Assembly (NCBI GenBank): GCA_963696505.1
Contig: CAVOKN010000017.1
Location: 62,001 to 126,000 of the forward strand
Reading direction: 5' to 3'
Length of the DNA: 64,000 bases
From: CAVOKN01 sp963696505
GTDB taxonomy: Bacteria > Pseudomonadota > Gammaproteobacteria > Burkholderiales > Rhodocyclaceae
Shown: positions 36,521-44,891 of the stretch, piece after piece
Position numbering within the stretch: position 1 is the stretch's first letter
How the letters are laid out: every line of letters begins with the position of its first letter
Translations under genes and position numbers: made by a program
Notes under the pieces: generated by a model
Database searches by the model: none
The model's input: only the letters and a program-made list of their open reading frames with translations
Told to the model about the DNA's origin: nothing

Positions 36521-38241
36521 GCTTTACGCTGCACGGCCTCGCGGTTTCCCACGGCATTGCCATCGGCCATGCGCATCTGGTGTCCCACGCGACGCTGGAG
36601 GTCTCGCATTACGTCATTCCGGCGCGCCAGGTGGACCGCGAGATCGAGCGTTTCGACGCGGCGATCGAGACTGCCTACGCCGAGCTGCGCGCGCTCAAGG
36701 AGAGCGCCTCGGTGGGCGCGCCGTCGGAGCTGGCAGCCTTCGTCGAAGTGCATGCCATGTTTCTCAACGACCCGCAGCTTGCCCAGGTGCCGCGCGAGCT
36801 GATCCGCGAGCGGCGCTGCAACGCGGAGTGGGCGCTGGTGCAGCAGATGGAACTGCTGGTGGAGCAGTTCAACGAGTTCGAGGACGCCTACCTGCGCGAG
36901 CGCAGCCAGGACGTGGTCCAGGTCGTCGAGCGGGTGCTCAAGGCGCTGATGGGTAAGCCCAGGCAGATTCCTCCGCGCAGCAAGGATGGTGCCAACGTCA
37001 TCGTGGTGGCCCACGACCTGTCGCCCGCCGACACCATCCACTTCAAGCAGCACCAGATCGCCGGATTCGTCACCGACCTGGGCGGCGCCACCTCGCACAC
37101 CGCCATCGTCGCCCGCAGCCTGGGGATACCCGCGGTGGTGGGCCTGCACCATGTGCGCCAGCTGGTGCGCGACGAAGAGCTGCTGATCATCGACGGCACC
37201 CGCGGCGTGCTCATCGTCGGCCCGGACCAGCGCATCGTCGAGGAATACCGCCTGCGCAAGAGCGAGCTGGAACTGGAGCGTTCCAAGCTCAAGCGGCTGA
37301 AGACGGCACGCTCGGCATCGCTCGACGGCGAGCTGATCTCGCTCCAGGCCAACATCGAGCTGCCCGGCGACATCGCCCAGGTGCGCGAGGTCGATGCCGA
37401 TGGCGTGGGCCTGTTCCGCACCGAGTTCCTGTTCCTCAACCGCGACGCCACGCCGGACGAGGACGAGCAGTTCGAGTCCTACCGGACCGTGGCGAGCGCG
37501 CTCAAGGGCAAGACCGTCACTATCCGCACCCTGGATATCGGGGCCGACAAGGCGCTGCGCGGCTGCGAGCGCACCCAGCCGAATCCGGCGCTGGGCCTGC
37601 GGGGGATCCGCTATTGCCTGGCCGAGCCGCAGCTCTTCCTGACCCAGTTGCGCGCCATCATCCGCGCCTCGCATTACGGGCGAATTCGCGTGCTGGTGCC
37701 GATGCTGGCCCATGCCTACGAGGTGGACCAGACGCTGATGTTGATCCGCCTGGCGCAGGAGCAACTGCGCGCCGAGCGCCTGCCCTTCGACGAGGCGATG
37801 GAAGTCGGCGGCATGATCGAAATTCCCGCCGCCGCGCTGGCGGTGGGCATGTTCCTCAAGCGGCTCGATTTCCTGTCGATCGGCACCAACGACCTGATCC
37901 AGTACACGCTGGCCGTAGACCGCAGCGACGAGGCGGTTGCCTATCTCTACGATCCGCTGCATCCGGCAGTGCTGCGCCTGATAAGTCAGACGCTGGAGGC
38001 CGGCGCCCGGGCCGGAAAACCGGTGGCGGTGTGCGGCGAAATGGCCGGCGACCCGGTTCAGACGCGCCTGCTGCTGGGCATGGGCCTGAAGCAGTTCTCG
38101 ATGCATCCGAGCCAGATCCTCGAGGTCAAGCAGGAAGTGCTGCGCAGCGACATCGCGGAACTGCGCAACAAGGTCACGCGCCTGCTGCGCCTGGACGACC
38201 CGGACAAGCTGCGCGAGCAGATCGAACGCATCAACGTGTAA
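36517..38241 (+). CDS. ptsI: Phosphoenolpyruvate-protein phosphotransferase (EI)
   Basis: Transfers phosphate from PEP to HPr. The 574 residues show the N-terminal HPr-binding domain, the phosphohistidine motif GGATSHTAIVARSLGIPAVVG near residue 190, and the C-terminal PEP-binding barrel with RTEFLFLNRD and GTNDLIQYTLAVDR. It lacks an N-terminal GAF domain, so it is the sugar-type EI rather than PtsP. Confidence 0.96.
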   Translation: MSFTLHGLAVSHGIAIGHAHLVSHATLEVSHYVIPARQVDREIERFDAAIETAYAELRALKESASVGAPSELAAFVEVHAMFLNDPQLAQVPRELIRERRCNAEWALVQQMELLVEQFNEFEDAYLRERSQDVVQVVERVLKALMGKPRQIPPRSKDGANVIVVAHDLSPADTIHFKQHQIAGFVTDLGGATSHTAIVARSLGIPAVVGLHHVRQLVRDEELLIIDGTRGVLIVGPDQRIVEEYRLRKSELELERSKLKRLKTARSASLDGELISLQANIELPGDIAQVREVDADGVGLFRTEFLFLNRDATPDEDEQFESYRTVASALKGKTVTIRTLDIGADKALRGCERTQPNPALGLRGIRYCLAEPQLFLTQLRAIIRASHYGRIRVLVPMLAHAYEVDQTLMLIRLAQEQLRAERLPFDEAMEVGGMIEIPAAALAVGMFLKRLDFLSIGTNDLIQYTLAVDRSDEAVAYLYDPLHPAVLRLISQTLEAGARAGKPVAVCGEMAGDPVQTRLLLGMGLKQFSMHPSQILEVKQEVLRSDIAELRNKVTRLLRLDDPDKLREQIERINV

Positions 38242-38485
38242 TCCGGAAGTGCCTCGGCGCGAAGGCGCAGGGGTCGCCAGGAAGACCCGATCGCATGGCG
38301 CGCTCGCGCCGGAAGTCAGCCGCCGAAGGACGGCTCACGGAACCTGGGGCGGCTAAAGGTCGAAGGCTGGAGCCGTCGTCGGGCAGCCGAGGTCGTGCGT
38401 AGCCGGGCGTTTGACTTTTCCCGCCCCAGCCGCTACTTTCCCGCCCGCAGCGCCGATTTGAACGTCAGCTTGCGGGCGCTTAAAA

Positions 38486-38627
38486 AGGCTCTGTTCGCGT
38501 TAAGTGAGGATGTCCGGACGTCAAGGGCCGCAAACTCAACGACGATGCGGACCTTCTGCGAATCCGGCGCGCCCAGGCACATCGCTGTGCGTCAGAGCCT
38601 GATCCCTATCTAACGCGAACAGAGCCT
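38486..38627. mobile_element. MITE-like element with 17-bp terminal inverted repeats
   Basis: AGGCTCTGTTCGCGTTA (38486-38502) is perfectly inverted at 38611-38627. The 142-bp unit has no coding capacity and contains the small palindrome GTCCGGAC near the left end. The flanks are A-rich (TTAAAA and TAGAAAAA), but a clear target duplication is not visible. It resembles the two ends of an insertion sequence with its transposase deleted. The IS family cannot be named from here. Confidence 0.7.
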
Positions 38628-38653
38628 AGAAAAATACGGCTAAAGCGAGGGCG

Positions 38654-38679
38654 ACCCGGTCCGCGCGAGCTGACCGGGT
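38654..38679 (+). promoter_or_regulatory. Stem-loop in the metX leader
   Basis: ACCCGGTC / GACCGGGT with a 10-base loop, followed by TTTTCACTTTT, ending 17 bases before the metX ATG; no Shine-Dalgarno is visible. It could be a terminator for the upstream region or an attenuator/structure controlling metX. The choice is open. Confidence 0.5.
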
Positions 38680-38696
38680 TTTCACTTTTCTGCGCC

Positions 38697-39833
38697 ATGA
38701 GTCTTTACCACGCATCCAACGACATCGGCATCGTCGAGGCGCAGCGCGCCCACTTTGCGCGGCCGATCGGCCTGCGCAGCGGGGCCGTGCTGCCGGCCTA
38801 CGACCTGGTGTTCGAAACCTACGGCACGCTCAACGCCGCCAGGTCGAATGCCATCCTGGTATGCCATGCCCTTTCGGGCACCCATCACGTGGCCGGCTAC
38901 TATGCCGACAACCCGAAGAACCTCGGCTGGTGGGACAACATCGTCGGCCCCGGCAAGCCGCTCGACACCGAGCGCTTCTTCATCGTCGGCGTAAACAACT
39001 TGGGGGGCTGCCACGGCACGACCGGCCCGTCAACCCAGAATCCCGCCACTGGAAAGCCTTGGGGCGCGGACTTCCCGGTCGTCACGGTGGAGGACTGGGT
39101 CAATGCCCAGGCGCAACTGGCAGACCACCTCGGCATCGATGCCTGGGCGGCGGTGATGGGCGGCAGCCTGGGCGGCATGCAGGCGCTGCAATGGACCATT
39201 TCCCATCCACAGCGCGTGCGTCATGCGCTGGTGATCGCCGCCGCACCCAAGCTGACTGCCCAGAACATCGCCTTCAACGACGTGGCGCGCCAGGCGATCC
39301 TGACCGACCCGGATTTCCACGGCGGCCACTTCTACGAACACTGCGTACGGCCGGTGCGTGGCCTCAGGCTCGCGCGCATGCTGGGCCACATCACCTATCT
39401 CTCCGACGACCAGATGGCGGAGAAATTCGGCCGCGTGCTGCGGGAGGGAGCCTTCAAGTTCAGCTACGACGTCGACTTCGAGATCGAATCCTACCTGCGC
39501 TACCAGGGCGACAAGTTCGCCAGCTACTTCGACGCCAACACCTACCTGCTGATGACGAAGGCGCTGGATTATTTCGATCCCACTCACGGCACCGGAGGGG
39601 ATCTCGCGGCGGCTCTGGCGGTGGCGCGGGCGCGCTTCCTGGTGGTGGCCTTCACCACCGACTGGCGCTTCCATCCGGGGCGCTCGCGGGAAATCGTCAA
39701 TGCACTGCTGGAAGTTGACAAGGACATCGCCTACGCGGAGATCGAGAGCAACTTCGGCCACGACTCCTTCCTGCTGGAGGACAAGCAGTACCACGCAGTG
39801 GTGCGCGCCTATCTGGAGAACATCTCCCTATGA
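38697..39833 (+). CDS. metX: Homoserine O-acyltransferase (MetX)
   Basis: Activates homoserine by acetylation or succinylation in methionine synthesis. The 378-residue alpha/beta-hydrolase has the nucleophile in MGGSLGGMQALQW, the oxyanion region CHALSGTHHVAG and the catalytic His in NFGHDSFLLE. Family members with metW beside them in betaproteobacteria are often succinyltransferases in spite of the MetX fold, so the acyl donor is not fixed. The stop overlaps the metW start by 4 bases. Confidence 0.94.
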   Translation: MSLYHASNDIGIVEAQRAHFARPIGLRSGAVLPAYDLVFETYGTLNAARSNAILVCHALSGTHHVAGYYADNPKNLGWWDNIVGPGKPLDTERFFIVGVNNLGGCHGTTGPSTQNPATGKPWGADFPVVTVEDWVNAQAQLADHLGIDAWAAVMGGSLGGMQALQWTISHPQRVRHALVIAAAPKLTAQNIAFNDVARQAILTDPDFHGGHFYEHCVRPVRGLRLARMLGHITYLSDDQMAEKFGRVLREGAFKFSYDVDFEIESYLRYQGDKFASYFDANTYLLMTKALDYFDPTHGTGGDLAAALAVARARFLVVAFTTDWRFHPGRSREIVNALLEVDKDIAYAEIESNFGHDSFLLEDKQYHAVVRAYLENISL

Positions 39834-40441
39834 ACGCCGCTGCGGTTCTCGACCGTCCCGATTACGAAGTGATCGCGAGCTGGATCCGCCCCGGCGAGCG
39901 GGTGCTCGATCTCGGCTGCGGCGACGGTGCGTTGCTCAGATACCTGGCGCAGGCGCGGCGCTCCCGCGGCTACGGCGTCGAACGGAATCCGGAGCTGGTG
40001 CTGGCAAGCATCCGCAACGGTGTGAACGTGATCCAGAGCGACCTCGAAGCCGGCCTCTCGGGCTTCCACGACGACGCCTTCGAGCACGTCGTCCTGTCGC
40101 GCACCCTCCAGACCGTGCACCACACCCAGCGCATCCTCGCCGAAATGCTGCGGGTGGGCCGCGAGGCGGTGGTGTCCTTCCCCAATTTCGCCTTCTGGAA
40201 GAACCGCATGGCAGTGCTGAACGGGCGCATGCCGGTCTCGGAGGATCTTCCCTATCAGTGGTACGACACGCCCAACGTGCGCTTCTTCACCATGCTCGAT
40301 TTCGAATCGCTGTGCTCGGAGATGGGCCTGGCGCTGCGCGAGCGCATGGTGCTCGACGACCGCGGCCAGGTGGTGACCGAGGAGCCCAATTTCCTCGGCA
40401 GCCTGGCGGTCTATCGACTCGGCAGACCCGCGAGCGCGTAG
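39830..40441 (+). CDS. metW: MetW methyltransferase-like methionine biosynthesis protein
   Basis: Partner of MetX in many proteobacteria; it is needed for full homoserine acyltransferase activity. The 203 residues have a SAM-binding-like core RVLDLGCGDGALLRYLAQ and NPELVLASIRNG and VSFPNFAFWKNRM, all typical of MetW. It is coupled to metX. The stop TAG is part of an intergenic hairpin repeat. Confidence 0.94.
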   Translation: MNAAAVLDRPDYEVIASWIRPGERVLDLGCGDGALLRYLAQARRSRGYGVERNPELVLASIRNGVNVIQSDLEAGLSGFHDDAFEHVVLSRTLQTVHHTQRILAEMLRVGREAVVSFPNFAFWKNRMAVLNGRMPVSEDLPYQWYDTPNVRFFTMLDFESLCSEMGLALRERMVLDDRGQVVTEEPNFLGSLAVYRLGRPASA

Positions 40442-40458
40442 GGCGCGCCGTGCGCGCC
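40438..40458. repeat. Intergenic hairpin repeat (TAGGG family), copy 3
   Basis: G-TAGGGCGCGCCGTGCGCGCC; its TAG is the metW stop codon. It can fold as GGCGCGC / GCGCGCC around CGT. Same core as at 32.4 kb. Confidence 0.6.
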
Positions 40459-40481
40459 GGTCCAATTCGAAACACGGGTCG

Positions 40482-41768
40482 ATGAGCGAACCCAAACCCT
40501 CTCTCGCGGCGGCGCTGTTCAACCGCCGCATGCTGATCTGCATCTTCACCGGATTCAGCTCGGGGCTCCCGCTTTATCTGCTGCTCAACCTGCTGCCGGC
40601 CTGGCTGCGTACCGAGGGCATCAACCTCAAGACGATCGGCCTGTTCGCGCTGATCCAGTTTCCCTACACCTGGAAATTCCTCTGGTCGCCGCTGCTCGAC
40701 CGCTACGCGATCCCTATCCTGGGACGCCGCCGCGGCTGGATACTGGCAACCCAGTTGGCATTGCTGGCGGCGATCGCCTGGCTCGGCCGCTTCTCGCCCC
40801 AGAGCGAGCTGGGCTGGATCGTGTACGTGACGGTGGCGGTCGCCTTCCTCTCCGCCACCCAGGACATCGTTCTTGACGCCTACCGCCGCGAACTGTTGCG
40901 GGACGAAGAGCTGGGGCTGGGCAGCGCAGTGCACGTCAATGCCTACAAGATCGCGGGACTGGTGCCCGGCTCCCTGTCGCTGATCCTGGCCGACCGTCTG
41001 CCGTGGGCGGAAGTGTTCCTGATCACCGCCCTGTTCATGGCACCGGGCATGTTTATGACGCTGCTGGTGAGCGAGCCGGCCCAGAGCCGCGGCGCGCCCA
41101 AGACGCTGCGACAGGCGGTGGTCGAACCCTTCCACGAGTTCGTCACCCGCCAGGGCTGGAGTGCCGCCGCCGTGGTTCTGGCCTTCATCTTCCTCTACAA
41201 GCTTGGCGACTCGATGTGCACCGCGCTGGCCACGCCCTTCTACCTCGACATGGGCTTTTCCAAGTCCGAGATCGGGCTGGTGGCCAAACACGCCGGACTT
41301 TGGCCCAGCGTCATCGGCGGCCTGCTGGGGGGGCTGTGGATGGTGCGCCTCGGCATCAACCGGGCGCTGTGGATCTTCGGCGTCGTGCAACTGGTGGCAA
41401 TCCTGGGCTTCGCCTGGCTCGCCTGGATCGGACCGCAAACGGCTTCCAGCCCGACACACCTCGCCCAGCTTGCCGTCGTCATTGGCTTCGAGGCGCTCGG
41501 CGTCGGCCTGGGGACGACGGCCTTCGTGGCATACATCGCCCGCACCACCCACCCCGCCTACACCGCCACCCAGTTCGCGCTGTTCACCAGCCTGATGGCG
41601 GTGCCGCGCACCTTCGTCAATGCCACCACTGGCTGGCTGGTGGAGGCGCTCGGCTGGTTCGAATTCTTCATGCTGTGCACCGCGCTGGCCGTGCCGGGGA
41701 TGCTGCTGCTGCTGCGGGTCGCGCCATGGAACGACACGCCCAAGATCGCCGAGTCCGGCAGTGGCTGA
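40482..41768 (+). CDS. ampG: AmpG-family muropeptide MFS transporter
   Basis: Inner-membrane carrier that imports GlcNAc-anhydro-muropeptides for cell-wall recycling. The 428 residues form about twelve helices. AmpG-type features are FSSGLPLYLL at the N-terminus, WKFLWSPLLDRYAIP with the conserved Asp-Arg, and SATQDIVLDAYRREL. It follows metW by 40 bp but need not be co-regulated. No ampD or beta-lactamase gene is nearby. Its end overlaps the next small ORF. Confidence 0.9.
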   Translation: MSEPKPSLAAALFNRRMLICIFTGFSSGLPLYLLLNLLPAWLRTEGINLKTIGLFALIQFPYTWKFLWSPLLDRYAIPILGRRRGWILATQLALLAAIAWLGRFSPQSELGWIVYVTVAVAFLSATQDIVLDAYRRELLRDEELGLGSAVHVNAYKIAGLVPGSLSLILADRLPWAEVFLITALFMAPGMFMTLLVSEPAQSRGAPKTLRQAVVEPFHEFVTRQGWSAAAVVLAFIFLYKLGDSMCTALATPFYLDMGFSKSEIGLVAKHAGLWPSVIGGLLGGLWMVRLGINRALWIFGVVQLVAILGFAWLAWIGPQTASSPTHLAQLAVVIGFEALGVGLGTTAFVAYIARTTHPAYTATQFALFTSLMAVPRTFVNATTGWLVEALGWFEFFMLCTALAVPGMLLLLRVAPWNDTPKIAESGSG

Positions 41769-42003
41769 CGGAGGCATCCCGCGGGGATCAAACACCCACC
41801 CCTCTCCAGCTGCCATTGCGAGGGAGCCTACCCTCGCCGGCATCACTCCGGCCAATGCGCTCGAATTCCATCTCGACAAGTACAAACCCGACAGCCCGAC
41901 CTACAACAAGGTCTTGCGACTGAAGGAACTGGTGGCCGCCCGCGCAGCGGTGTTTCCCGCACCCAGTCCCAAGAGATCCGCGAGCAGAGGGGGGCGAAAG
42001 TAG
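41761..42003 (+). CDS. Small hypothetical protein downstream of ampG
   Basis: GTG at 41761, overlapping the ampG stop by 8 bases, opens 80 codons. The N-terminal third is loose; the central part ALEFHLDKYKPDSPTYNKVL has a natural, gene-like composition, and the end is basic (SPKRSASRGGRK). No family recognised. Coupled translation with ampG is possible. Confidence 0.5.
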   Translation: MADGGIPRGSNTHPSPAAIAREPTLAGITPANALEFHLDKYKPDSPTYNKVLRLKELVAARAAVFPAPSPKRSASRGGRK

Positions 42004-42037
42004 CCGCGGCCCGCCGGCGCCCAGTGTTCCCGATACT

Positions 42038-42361
42038 TCAGGCGCGCGTGCGGCGGCCGGCACGCCGGTCGAGCCAGCGCGCGATCAGCGGCAGCAGCAC
42101 GACCGAACCGGGAACCAGCAAGATCATCAGGTAGGGCGAGATGTGGGCCAGACGCTTGAGGCGCCAATGCAGATCGTGCCGCTCTTCGCCGGCCCAACGC
42201 ACGCCGTTGCGCTGTTGCATCAGCAGCGGCAGCAGGCCGTGGATTTCCGGATGCTCGGCGATGACGCGCTCGCGCTCGCGGCAGTGCGGCATGCGGGAGC
42301 TGTGCTGGACGCGGCTGCGGGGCGCGGGAGTCGGCCCCCCGTGGGAGGGCGTCGGCGTCAT
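42038..42361 (-). CDS. Hypothetical protein with one C-terminal membrane helix
   Basis: One hundred and seven residues from an ATG that overlaps the stop of the upstream YqjK-like gene (ATGA). The first 60 residues are polar (REREREVIAEHPEIHGLL-like), then SPYLMILLVPGSVVLLPLIA forms a membrane segment followed by a basic stop-transfer tail RWLDRRAGRRTRA. Unrecognised, but its place in a coupled four-gene run with the YqjDEK-like genes suggests an envelope function. Confidence 0.6.
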   Translation of the reverse strand: MTPTPSHGGPTPAPRSRVQHSSRMPHCRERERVIAEHPEIHGLLPLLMQQRNGVRWAGEERHDLHWRLKRLAHISPYLMILLVPGSVVLLPLIARWLDRRAGRRTRA

Positions 42362-42669
42362 GCCTTGGGCGGCGCTTTGGGCAGCGCGTCGAGGGTGCGG
42401 CGCACTTCCCGCGCCATCTGCCAGGCGACAGCGCCGCGGCGCAACCAGCGCAGCACACCACGCGGCCGCGCCACCAGCAGCACGACGGCACCGCCGACCA
42501 GCCATTCAGGGTTCGCCCGCAGCCAATTCCAGCCGGCGCGGGCGGTGTCGGCCACGGCGAAGGCGGGGTTCAGCGCTGCGAGGTCGCTGCGCAAAGTCAG
42601 CCGCTGTTCGGCGGCACGCAGTTGCAGGCTCTGGCGCTTGAGGGCGAGTTCGATGGCGCGCAGGCTCAC
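42358..42669 (-). CDS. YqjK-like protein
   Basis: One hundred and three residues, GTG start at 42669 (MSLRAIELALKRQSLQLRAA). An N-terminal charged helix is followed by one membrane segment (EWLVGGAVVLLVARPRG). The pattern and the neighbourhood (yqjD-yqjE-yqjK order) fit YqjK. The start codon shares a base with the stop region of yqjE, so the genes are coupled. Confidence 0.7.
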   Translation of the reverse strand: MSLRAIELALKRQSLQLRAAEQRLTLRSDLAALNPAFAVADTARAGWNWLRANPEWLVGGAVVLLVARPRGVLRWLRRGAVAWQMAREVRRTLDALPKAPPKA

Positions 42670-43049
42670 TATTCGTCGCTCAGCGCATCGCGGTCGCGCG
42701 CCAGTTCCGCAAGACTGGCGGCGAATAGCCTGGAACCGGCCTGCGCCCGGCGCACGACAACGAATGCCGACACGCCACCGGCGCCTAGGAACAGGGCGGT
42801 CGCCACGCCCAGCGCCAGCAGGCGGTGGCTGTCCCACAGCAGGACGGTGAGCAGCAGCGCCAGCAGCACGACGCCGAAACCGAGGAAGAAGAATGCGGCG
42901 ACGGCATAGCCCGCCATCCCGCCAAGGCGCAGCTTTTCCTCCTCGACCTCGGTGGCGAACAACTCCACCCGGGTCTGAAGGATACCAAGCAGCGTCCCCG
43001 CCAGCCGCCTCAGGGAACGGGCCAGCCCGTGGCCGGGCTGGGAAGTCAT
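42669..43049 (-). CDS. YqjE-like phage holin-family membrane protein
   Basis: One hundred and twenty-six residues with two membrane helices: MAGYAVAAFFFLGFGVVLLAL and a second around LLALGVATALFLGAGG. The N-terminal amphipathic part LAGTLLGILQTRVELFATEVEEEK is the family signature. In E. coli YqjE sits beside the ribosome-tethering YqjD. Role unknown. Confidence 0.85.
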   Translation of the reverse strand: MTSQPGHGLARSLRRLAGTLLGILQTRVELFATEVEEEKLRLGGMAGYAVAAFFFLGFGVVLLALLLTVLLWDSHRLLALGVATALFLGAGGVSAFVVVRRAQAGSRLFAASLAELARDRDALSDE

Positions 43050-43059
43050 GGCCTGGCGC

Positions 43060-43371
43060 TCAGCGGCGACCGATCAGCAGGCCGACGACCAGCCCGACCC
43101 CCGCCGCCACGCCCACGGCGCGCCAGGGGTTGTCGCGCACGTAGTCGTCGGTGGCCCGTGCCATGGCCTTGGCGTTGTCGCGCAGGGCCGCGTCGGCATC
43201 CGCCAGCTTCTGCTTGGCGCTCACCAGATGGTCCTGAACGCGGGCGCGCAGCTCGGCGGCCTTGTCGCCGGCCTGGTTGGCGGTCAGTCGCAGCAGTTCT
43301 TCCGCATCGGCCACCACCAGTCTGAAATCGGTGACGAGCTTTTCCTTGGTCACGGTGCTCATGTCGTTCAT
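43060..43371 (-). CDS. DUF883 (YqjD/ElaB-type) membrane-anchored protein
   Basis: One hundred and three residues starting MNDMSTVTKEKLVTDFRLVV. A long helix is followed by the C-terminal anchor NPWRAVGVAAGVGLVVGLLIGRR, the exact hallmark of DUF883. YqjD/ElaB bind ribosomes and dock them to the membrane in stationary phase in E. coli. First gene of the small envelope cluster; 91 bp separate its start from the end of nupC. Confidence 0.9.
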   Translation of the reverse strand: MNDMSTVTKEKLVTDFRLVVADAEELLRLTANQAGDKAAELRARVQDHLVSAKQKLADADAALRDNAKAMARATDDYVRDNPWRAVGVAAGVGLVVGLLIGRR

Positions 43372-43473
43372 GGCTGTTCCCCTGTTATCGGGAGGGATCG
43401 GCATCCCGCCCTGTATGGAAGCCTAACGATTATGCCCGATGCGGGCAATGAGAGCCATCAAGCGGCCGGATGC

Positions 43474-44709
43474 TCAAACGACGATATTTATCGCCGCCGC
43501 CGCGAGACAGGTGGCGAGCAAGCCGGCGACGATGGACTTCATGCCCAGTTCCACCAGTTCTCCGCGCCGCTCCGGCACCATGGCGCCCATGCCGCCGAGC
43601 ATGATGCCGAGGCTGCCGAAGTTGGCGAAGCCGCACAGGGCGTAGGTCATGAGCAGCTTGCTGCGCGGCGACAAGACATCGTCGGGGAGCTTGGCCATGT
43701 CGAGATAGGCGATGAGTTCGTTCAGCACCGTCTTCTTGCCGAGCAGGGCACCGGCCGCCTGGGCTTCGCTCCAGGGGATACCGAAAGTCCAGGCCAGCGG
43801 CGCCATGGCCCAGCCCAGCATGCGTTCCAGCGTGAGCGGGTGCTCGCCGACATTGGGCAGCTGGCCGAGCGCCGCATTGCAGAGACTGACTATCGCGACG
43901 AACACTACCAGCATCGCGACGATGCCTAGCAGCAGTTCCAGGCCTTCGAGGGTGCCGCGAGTGATGGCTTCCATGGCGCTGCGGTCCGGGTGCTGAATCT
44001 GGGCCGCGGCACCGTCCGCTGATCTTTCCGGCGGCACCATCAGAACGGCGATGACGATGGCGGCGGGCGTCGCCACGAGGGAGGCGATCAGCAGATGCCC
44101 CAGCGCCCCCGGCACCACCGGACCGAGGATGCTGGCGTAGAGCACCAGCACCGTGCCGGCGATGGTCGCCATGCCGCTGACCATGACGATGAACAGCTCG
44201 CCGCGGCTCAACCGCGCCAGATAGGGTTTGATCACCAGGGGCGCCTCGACCATGCCGACGAACACGTTGGCCGCCGCGGAAAGGCCCACCGCGCCACCCA
44301 GCCCCATCGTCTTGCGCATCAGCCAGGCGAAGAGCCGCACCAGCCATTGCAGCACGCCCCAGTGGAAAAGCAACGCCGACAGGGCGCTGATCACCAGCAC
44401 CAGGGGCAGCGCCCGAAAGGCCAGGATGAAGCTCGCCGCCGGGTTGCTCTCGACGTAGGGTGCCGGTCCGCCGCCGAGATAACCGAAGACGAAGGCCGTG
44501 CCCGATTGGGTGGCACGCTCCAGCGCCGCGAGGGCGCCGTTGGCCGCTTCCAGTGCTCCCTGCACGCCTGAGGCTTTTGTCAGCACCAGAGCCAGCACGT
44601 AAGTGAGCGCAAACCCAGAAACCACCGTGCGCCACGGCACCGCGCGCCGGTTTTCTGACATCAGCCAGGGAAGCCCCAGCAGGGCGAGGAGGCCCAGCGC
44701 GCTTTGCAC
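43474..44709 (-). CDS. NupC-family concentrative nucleoside transporter
   Basis: Inner-membrane nucleoside symporter of 411 residues. Eight or more helices; the family stretches VFGYLGGGPAPY, GLSAAANVFVGMVEAPLVIKP and CGFANFGSLGIMLGG, which bind nucleoside and cation in CNT structures, are all present. The N-terminal segment is typical. It lies downstream of the par genes on the same strand. Confidence 0.93.
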   Translation of the reverse strand: MQSALGLLALLGLPWLMSENRRAVPWRTVVSGFALTYVLALVLTKASGVQGALEAANGALAALERATQSGTAFVFGYLGGGPAPYVESNPAASFILAFRALPLVLVISALSALLFHWGVLQWLVRLFAWLMRKTMGLGGAVGLSAAANVFVGMVEAPLVIKPYLARLSRGELFIVMVSGMATIAGTVLVLYASILGPVVPGALGHLLIASLVATPAAIVIAVLMVPPERSADGAAAQIQHPDRSAMEAITRGTLEGLELLLGIVAMLVVFVAIVSLCNAALGQLPNVGEHPLTLERMLGWAMAPLAWTFGIPWSEAQAAGALLGKKTVLNELIAYLDMAKLPDDVLSPRSKLLMTYALCGFANFGSLGIMLGGMGAMVPERRGELVELGMKSIVAGLLATCLAAAAINIVV

Positions 44710-44731
44710 TTGCTCGCGTCTTACCGGCGCG

Positions 44732-44881
44732 CTAACCGCGCAAACGAATCAGCCATGGCGCGAGCATGCCTACGATCAATCCAAGGACCACCATACCGAC
44801 GAGCAAGCCGCACATGATCAGCGCCTCCCGCCGAAAGTGCTTGTTGATCCCGGAACTGGAATGTTTGTCAGTGCGCTGCAT
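44732..44881 (-). CDS. Small membrane protein, 49 residues
   Basis: Begins MQRTDKHSSSGINKHFRRE and ends with one helix MCGLLVGMVVLGLIVGMLAPWLIRLRG. It starts 10 bp after the parB stop. In many relatives this slot is filled by AtpI or AtpZ ahead of the atp operon; here no atp genes follow. It is not clear that it is an AtpZ relative. Confidence 0.55.
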   Translation of the reverse strand: MQRTDKHSSSGINKHFRREALIMCGLLVGMVVLGLIVGMLAPWLIRLRG

Positions 44882-44891
44882 CGTTTGAATG

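Larger units (their letters stand above)
38242..38696. other. 455-bp gap without a gene
   Basis: No convincing ORF on either strand. The right part holds a 142-bp inverted-repeat element (38486-38627) and a stem-loop just before metX (38654-38679). The left 240 bp are GC-rich with small dyads such as GTCAGCCGCCGAAGGACGGCT (shortened: GCCG...CGGC) and show no terminator with a T-run after ptsI. No riboswitch class was recognised. Confidence 0.5.

Noticed and set aside
38395..38613. 72-codon ORF inside the gap before metX
   Set aside because: Runs into the inverted-repeat element, lacks a ribosome site and has no gene-like pattern.
38242..38696. SAM, SAH or cobalamin riboswitch before metX
   Set aside because: No conserved core of these classes was found; only a simple stem-loop is visible.
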